A stretch of 64,000 nucleotides of DNA from Diplonema papillatum. Lineage: Eukaryota > Euglenozoa > Diplonemea > Diplonemida > Diplonemidae. The stretch spans positions 33,402 through 97,401 of the forward strand of contig JAPJBO010000864.1 in the NCBI GenBank assembly GCA_030068145.1, written 5' to 3'. Below, in pieces: positions 61,601-64,000 of this stretch. The stretch's first letter is position 1. Each line of letters begins with the position of its first letter. The notes beneath the pieces were generated by a model. The model had not been told where the DNA came from. It made no database searches and was given only the letters and a program-made list of their open reading frames with translations. A program made the position numbers and the translations under genes.

Positions 61601-62038
61601 CTCCGGGAGGGCGAGCCTATCGTAGTGCTGTGGCATGTAAGTGACTACAATGGTTCGGTCTGCACCGTCGGACCTCCACCGCTTTACTGCGCTTCGGTGG
61701 CTCGCATTCACAACCCAGATGTTACAGTTCTGGACTTGTGCCGCTGCATGCAGGGTTAATTCATCCCCGTAGGTCCGGTTGGTTCCCATTCTCTCTAAAT
61801 ACTGCGCCATTTCCTCCCCCCCGACGTGGTCCCAGTATCTCGCGGTATGCGCCTCTATGTGCCGAACTACCTTTTCTCGTAGTGTGTGAGCATCGATCCC
61901 GCCGTAGCTCTCGGCAATCGCCGAGAATTGGCAATTTCCGTCCCCCGGGACCTGGGTCAACCTTGCGCCCATTTCGCGTGCCATCCGCTCAATCCACCTG
62001 TGGTCTCCTTCTTCTCCCACATTCCCGCCACCGACCAT
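55643..62038 (-). CDS. LINE-B ORF2: OTU-OTU-endonuclease-RT-RNase H-zinc knuckle polyprotein, 2131 aa
   Basis: Two OTU-like cysteine protease domains come first: residues 25-145 (DGNC at 33-36, MPQHYD with His138) and 252-380 (DGNC at 265-268, RPQHYD with His371). The AP endonuclease spans about 418-665 (Asn426, Glu449, GDLN 579-582, Asp628, His656). The reverse transcriptase spans about 1010-1330 (LALDFKKCFD with Asp1102, NGIMQGCPLS, YVDD at 1192-1195). A C-x2-C-x9-H-x4-C finger lies at 1538-1556. RNase H lies at 1746-1880 (Asp1750, Glu1793, Asp1820, Asp1872). Two zinc-knuckle repeats occupy 2046-2113. All listed catalytic residues are present. It should nick target DNA and copy element RNA in place; the role of the OTU domains is unknown (deubiquitination or polyprotein processing are possible). 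The start ATG lies 12 nt after the ORF1 stop. Confidence 0.95.
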   Translation of the reverse strand: MVGGGNVGEEGDHRWIERMAREMGARLTQVPGDGNCQFSAIAESYGGIDAHTLREKVVRHIEAHTARYWDHVGGEEMAQYLERMGTNRTYGDELTLHAAAQVQNCNIWVVNASHRSAVKRWRSDGADRTIVVTYMPQHYDRLALPEQGMRILEQAETNAIPIARLLVAPPQEGVSQQANARPNQRQENRTKGPHRQQQRHAASVQSPERVKGQAKGSRKANQEARPRGTTVVPQQQRRMAAQSDEDKIEAVAEVLAAKRVLVDEDGNCQFAALIRGSKLSLPVASLRQKVTWQLRNFPPTAHPLEGQALSEYLFDIAQNGVHGGPVTLQAAAEVLKASIWVLSAGDLTGVTREGRAENPSRVIVLTHRPQHYDALRLPDVALRFLASLGPEISRVSVEELTPTAAPRPAARAESRQANTIVLATVNLGSMNSRCRAVATLPADIVACQETRVGPEGKRTCEMYLAAYGRKCFWGEDVPIVIGTNGVGQRAPGGAAVVTRDSVVASKARPRTELETRLVESTRVAHAVIATGSARSVLHVISVYAQVGKESGVARERERFLAEVFEMAAGLGQVPVAIVGDLNTTIEESVSLRDACRNGWTDAAAAAANKTAQEPPPTCWAGAAGSRIDLCFLNECASQALVHTWTADPHQYDIPTHCPLFVTLDMRTAATPKRTHWIPAPFPRKAPLKTPEEEKGALEAALRQKRAVGGAEAVLRNASEVAETYLLEIHKHDLQQNEVKKCKGRAEGHSVRDTHVSARQAVSARGAGNRSTRQRDRVLGMLRTVIAEAGRRLDGEQPREMTLAERNARNALQRKTPRECLTQHFSTDSDEGGIGELERLTEAVEAIEGSQREAVAALKQQRTRRWKDRVQRAWNSTDRGDVYRFLAGSQESPSIFLRRQDGTLTACPKEIDELLRGPEAWGGIFQRYASTEEPQWEAFKANYARNLPAPQQMECKKIGAADVRTALKKMKKTTSPGLHAWRVFELQQLPTEILQLMAEAMNAVEAEGRWPEQLMHAILHLLPKPGSTGDPMSQRPISITPVLYRLWAAIRAKEALEWMDKVVPSGLHGCRKKHGTDDLVWHLAALIEEAHVTGEPLYGLALDFKKCFDSVPIDIAFRLAEELGFHPTVLQTLRAAYSGMQRHFRIGTELGEGFVPTNGIMQGCPLSVVLINVLISVWMRHVADIEAAIPLSYVDDVYALLKSLAQLQEAANRSGTFAGLTGMKVCTQVKSLWFTTARDAPEEIHYTESNGAGEAVARPETIARQTTFDVLGVMLTTKQVPPSKPLQQSKRVAERVRMVDNVLKRATCLPLPAGARDLAVSMTAGSKLYYGAAVTAIGKQEVERMRRRFTESVWTGPPRRAQEAVLHVLHHGHRLDPGVVPMYRQITTWAEQVKKWGYARALAETAWVHREELAKLHGPFAFLKEALDKLQWRWVTPTCIAYVNEVGEGIVHDAAQEGNTRLLQHDLRHSLRMREMVRLAARRGNDFGGVQSGVDFTATRSLLEKQNSPLTAYQAGLLRSVIAGATPVTGRTGLSERGCPYCNTQERETVEHLFWKCPAWEQTRVKYAELTAAQQSWPPCLRMCGVAPAPQADSEHLPREREKLLRLLETLHLFFVEVLTARQGADEMLDRSTRHHRTLEYPRQWRPAEPHKLVVPDIAPSAVSTKWKYGPEMWMAFTDWLRELNWAPPGHELGVSFVELAVDFELCTGCRLPALRNRYYSAPKPPAQKATTARRVLPEGAAGGGIAVYFDGGARANGTAFAVAGAGAVLYKEGVKVSQIVLPLPNVRSNNVAEYEGMLAGLQLLEEAEGTEGKQCTIRGDSALVIGQTNRKMACSEDLKPLLTRAIEKMVALRQRLTLRAEHVKREENVDADALSNAAMDLVQQQRPTREQQEADLAAFRASGLGKAMSLVELGSAYKKVTGRPWFYGHECATTILTSVGGTVVRGASRRAQLTETTDAVILGIREHVRTLKPTRTETALYPQHLEWAATYIPEEAYPAGWAQGKADWKARAEMINKVSGAGACGGSQPKKAPEDAVNTSRPGEICTLHRKPRCKECAKKRLPAETCCRYKQHHHEGDGLRPRMLYCSIHRLGRCGECEADNEGIARCCTRHHPQLNTDPHSQPAGASAVT

Positions 62039-62050
62039 GTCGGCCTCCCT
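62039..62050 (-). promoter_or_regulatory. 12-nt ORF1-ORF2 spacer
   Basis: The TGA of ORF1 is followed by AGGGAGGCCGAC and the ATG of ORF2. Such close spacing suggests that ORF2 is translated by termination and reinitiation, as in several two-ORF LINEs; this is inference. Confidence 0.6.
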
Positions 62051-63922
62051 TCATTTGGCTGCTGTCGACATGAACCCGACCAACGTTGATTGTCTGTCGG
62101 GCTTCTTTGTTGTGGCTGCCGCGGAGCTGTGTATCTTGGCCGGGGGCTTCGTCTCGCTTCGCTCTCGAGACGCTGACTCGGTACCGGACCGTGCCCTCTT
62201 CTTTGTCCCCGTCCTCTGGTCTTCCTGCTTGGCCTCTTTGGTATTCTTCTTCTTCTTTTTGTCCTCTTCGTTGTCCGTGCTCGGCCCACGTCGCGGGGAT
62301 GGTGACTTTCGTGTCCCGAGCTGCTTTGCCTGCACTTCAGCCAGCTGTCTCGTCAACACTTCGATCTGCCGCATGGCCTCTTTTAGCTGCGCACGCAGCT
62401 GTGCCATCTCCGTTGCGCCACCTGTTTGCTCGGGGGCGGCTGGCTGTTCTGTCCCGGTTGCCCATTGGATTGGGCATCCGCCGCTACTGCCTTTCCCGCC
62501 CTTGCCTCCCTTTCCGGTGCCGTCTCTCTTCCCGCCTTTGCCACCCTCACTTCCCTTCGGTGAACCCTCCTCTGTGTGTGGTTGCTTGGCGGATTCACGC
62601 CAGAGTGCTCGCCCTTGCTTTCTCCCGTAACATGATAGGAACTCTGCCCACGTGTACTTCTCTCGCTCTCTTGCTGTGCCGGTTTCCGCGGGATCTTGCC
62701 TCTTCTCCTGGGCGGGTGCCTGCACCCACCTTTGCTCCGCCTCGGCAATCGGTCGGGCTGTGGACACGTCGATGCGTAGATCCGAATCAGTGATACCGAA
62801 GACCCACGCCGGTGGATCTGGGCCCCTGACGACCGCGAGCGCCTTTCCTCTCTTTGGGATGACCTTGATCGTGGTCACCCCTTCCCATCCCGCCTTCCCC
62901 AGAAACTCTTCGACTTGGGCGGCCATCGTCTGCTTCGAGAAACCGAACACATCCCACGTCTTCCCGCTTACCCTCGGTGCTGACCTCTCTCCCACTGCGG
63001 ATCGCACCTCTTCTTCAGCTCCTGCCGTTACCCGGAGCCCGAGTCCCCGTCTGTTGACGGCCAGTCTCTGCACCTGCGTGGGCAGGCTGTTCGCCAGGTC
63101 CTTCGCCTCTGCCAGCGTTGTACCCGCTGTCAGCCAGACCACGGTTCCTGCGTCCAATTTCGGGACGACGAAAACTCCGCGGTGGCCCGATGCGGCTTCC
63201 AGCTTTTTCGCCTGTTCCTGTGGGACGCGCATCAGCGCGCCGAGAGAGCGCGCCGGGTCCTCGGCCCTGCCTCGCGTCTCCACCCCCGTGATCAGGACGT
63301 CGCCTTTGCTAACGCCCAGCTCCGAAGCAAACTGCCCGAGGTAGGCCCTCAGGTTCGTCGTTGCCTCCCCCCACTCGCTTGCCGTCGTGTGCTGGCGAGG
63401 GACACATATCGACAGTCTCTGAAGGCCGCCGAAATGAGTTGATGTTTGACGGCTGCCGATGTGAGATGATGATTGAACTTGATCGCCGCCTGGCATTGCC
63501 ACGCGCTTCCATGTCAGCTTGGAACCGACTTCCTTCTCTCCCATTTGGAATACCGTGCCGGTCGTCGTCTCGATGCGTGTTCCGCGCCTGACGACGATAG
63601 GGCAGGTCTGTCCTGCGTGGCCCGCCAGTTCCTGCACCGCGCCCAGCACGACTACCGCTCGCGCTGCGTGTTTCTTGCCGTCGCCGATCGCCTTCTTGGC
63701 CTCCGAGCGGCTTGCGATGGCCACTCCGGCTGCGTCACCGTCCCGCAGCTCCTGCACGTTGACGACTGGGACATCCCAGTCTTCGCCCCGCAGCTCTGCA
63801 GCCTGCCGGCTCCTTTTCGCTGGCACCCACTGCCATGGGGCCTCCGTCCCGGTCTGCGTTGGCCGCACTGCCTCGTTGGAGGTGTTGCGTTGCCCAGGAC
63901 CACCACTTGGAGGTGCAGACAT
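62051..63922 (-). CDS. LINE-B ORF1 protein, 623 aa
   Basis: Starts MSAPPSGGPGQRN and is uninterrupted. The N-terminal half has mixed alpha/beta-looking sequence without a known domain. Residues 340-400 contain TWDVFGFSKQTMAAQVEEFL and VTTIKVIPKRGKALAVVRG, which resembles an RRM-like fold of LINE ORF1 proteins. A block YTWAEFLSCYGRKQGRALW follows, then a Gly/Lys-rich linker (GGKGGKRDGTGKGGKGGKG), a heptad-like coiled coil near residues 505-540 (MAQLRAQLKEAMRQIEVLTR) and a basic tail. The last residues, RQSTLVGFMSTAAK, contain a PIP-box-like QxxLxxFM. It probably binds element RNA and oligomerises. Confidence 0.9.
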   Translation of the reverse strand: MSAPPSGGPGQRNTSNEAVRPTQTGTEAPWQWVPAKRSRQAAELRGEDWDVPVVNVQELRDGDAAGVAIASRSEAKKAIGDGKKHAARAVVVLGAVQELAGHAGQTCPIVVRRGTRIETTTGTVFQMGEKEVGSKLTWKRVAMPGGDQVQSSSHIGSRQTSTHFGGLQRLSICVPRQHTTASEWGEATTNLRAYLGQFASELGVSKGDVLITGVETRGRAEDPARSLGALMRVPQEQAKKLEAASGHRGVFVVPKLDAGTVVWLTAGTTLAEAKDLANSLPTQVQRLAVNRRGLGLRVTAGAEEEVRSAVGERSAPRVSGKTWDVFGFSKQTMAAQVEEFLGKAGWEGVTTIKVIPKRGKALAVVRGPDPPAWVFGITDSDLRIDVSTARPIAEAEQRWVQAPAQEKRQDPAETGTAREREKYTWAEFLSCYGRKQGRALWRESAKQPHTEEGSPKGSEGGKGGKRDGTGKGGKGGKGSSGGCPIQWATGTEQPAAPEQTGGATEMAQLRAQLKEAMRQIEVLTRQLAEVQAKQLGTRKSPSPRRGPSTDNEEDKKKKKNTKEAKQEDQRTGTKKRARSGTESASRERSETKPPAKIHSSAAATTKKPDRQSTLVGFMSTAAK

Positions 63923-63961
63923 TTTGATAGATTAGTTCGTGTGATACTTTTTCTCCCAGTC

Positions 63962-63965
<4 letters not shown>

Positions 63966-63999
<34 letters not shown>

Positions 64000-64000
64000 G
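63966..64000. repeat. (TG)n microsatellite at the 5' side of LINE-B
   Basis: TG repeats run from 63966 to near the window edge and probably beyond. They are the other half of the tract at 55311-55582, split by LINE-B. Confidence 0.95.

Overview
The window looks like nuclear DNA of a unicellular eukaryote. It has GT-AG intron boundaries, genes for an Arp2/3 subunit, a Rab GTPase and a mitochondrial LYR-family protein, non-LTR retrotransposons, hAT-type DNA transposons, nuclear-type 18S and 28S rRNA fragments, many minisatellites and long G/C homopolymer runs. Gene density is very low. A repeat-rich protist or alga, for example an alveolate, would fit, but no marker here fixes the lineage.

Layout. 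At 1-3.9 kb there are a partial gene end, a 270-residue hypothetical protein and one orphan exon. At 3.9-7.5 kb lies a decayed LINE (LINE-A) that runs into a 31-bp minisatellite. At 10.6-13.1 kb a long, disordered, GC-rich protein is encoded on the minus strand, and copies of its 3' tail lie just downstream. From 13.3 to 19.7 kb there are only tandem repeats, palindromes and short inverted-repeat elements. At 19.7-20.6 kb a LINE-C-like remnant precedes the Arp2/3 subunit ARPC2 (20.6-21.6 kb), which is followed by an 18S rRNA fragment. At 22-29 kb there are orphan exons among repeats. At 29-36.4 kb there is a mosaic of dispersed repeats, 41-bp and about 36-bp minisatellites, an inverted duplication, duplicated ankyrin-like gene ends and three copies of a basic LINE-like C-terminus. 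At 36.5-39.8 kb sits an intact LYR-motif gene whose 3' end is repeated five times in tandem, with a sixth copy 4 kb away. At 40.4-45.3 kb there is a nest of five inverted-repeat DNA transposons with readable target duplications, one of which still carries BED-finger and transposase remnants. At 48.6-50.2 kb is LINE-C, with three zinc-knuckle repeats. At 52.2 kb is a 28S rRNA fragment. At 55.0-55.3 kb is the last exon of a Rab21-like gene, and the upstream intron holds a (TG/CA)n microsatellite into which a complete two-ORF LINE (LINE-B, 55.6-64 kb) is inserted on the same strand.

The most interesting objects are three. LINE-B has an ORF2 that starts with two consecutive OTU-type cysteine protease domains, both with their catalytic residues, ahead of endonuclease, reverse transcriptase, RNase H and zinc-knuckle domains. 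The LYR gene has a tandem array of 3'-terminal fragments with a three-unit higher-order period of about 1.23 kb. The transposon nest has an insertion order that can be read from its target-site duplications. All assignments come from reading the sequence. No database search was run.
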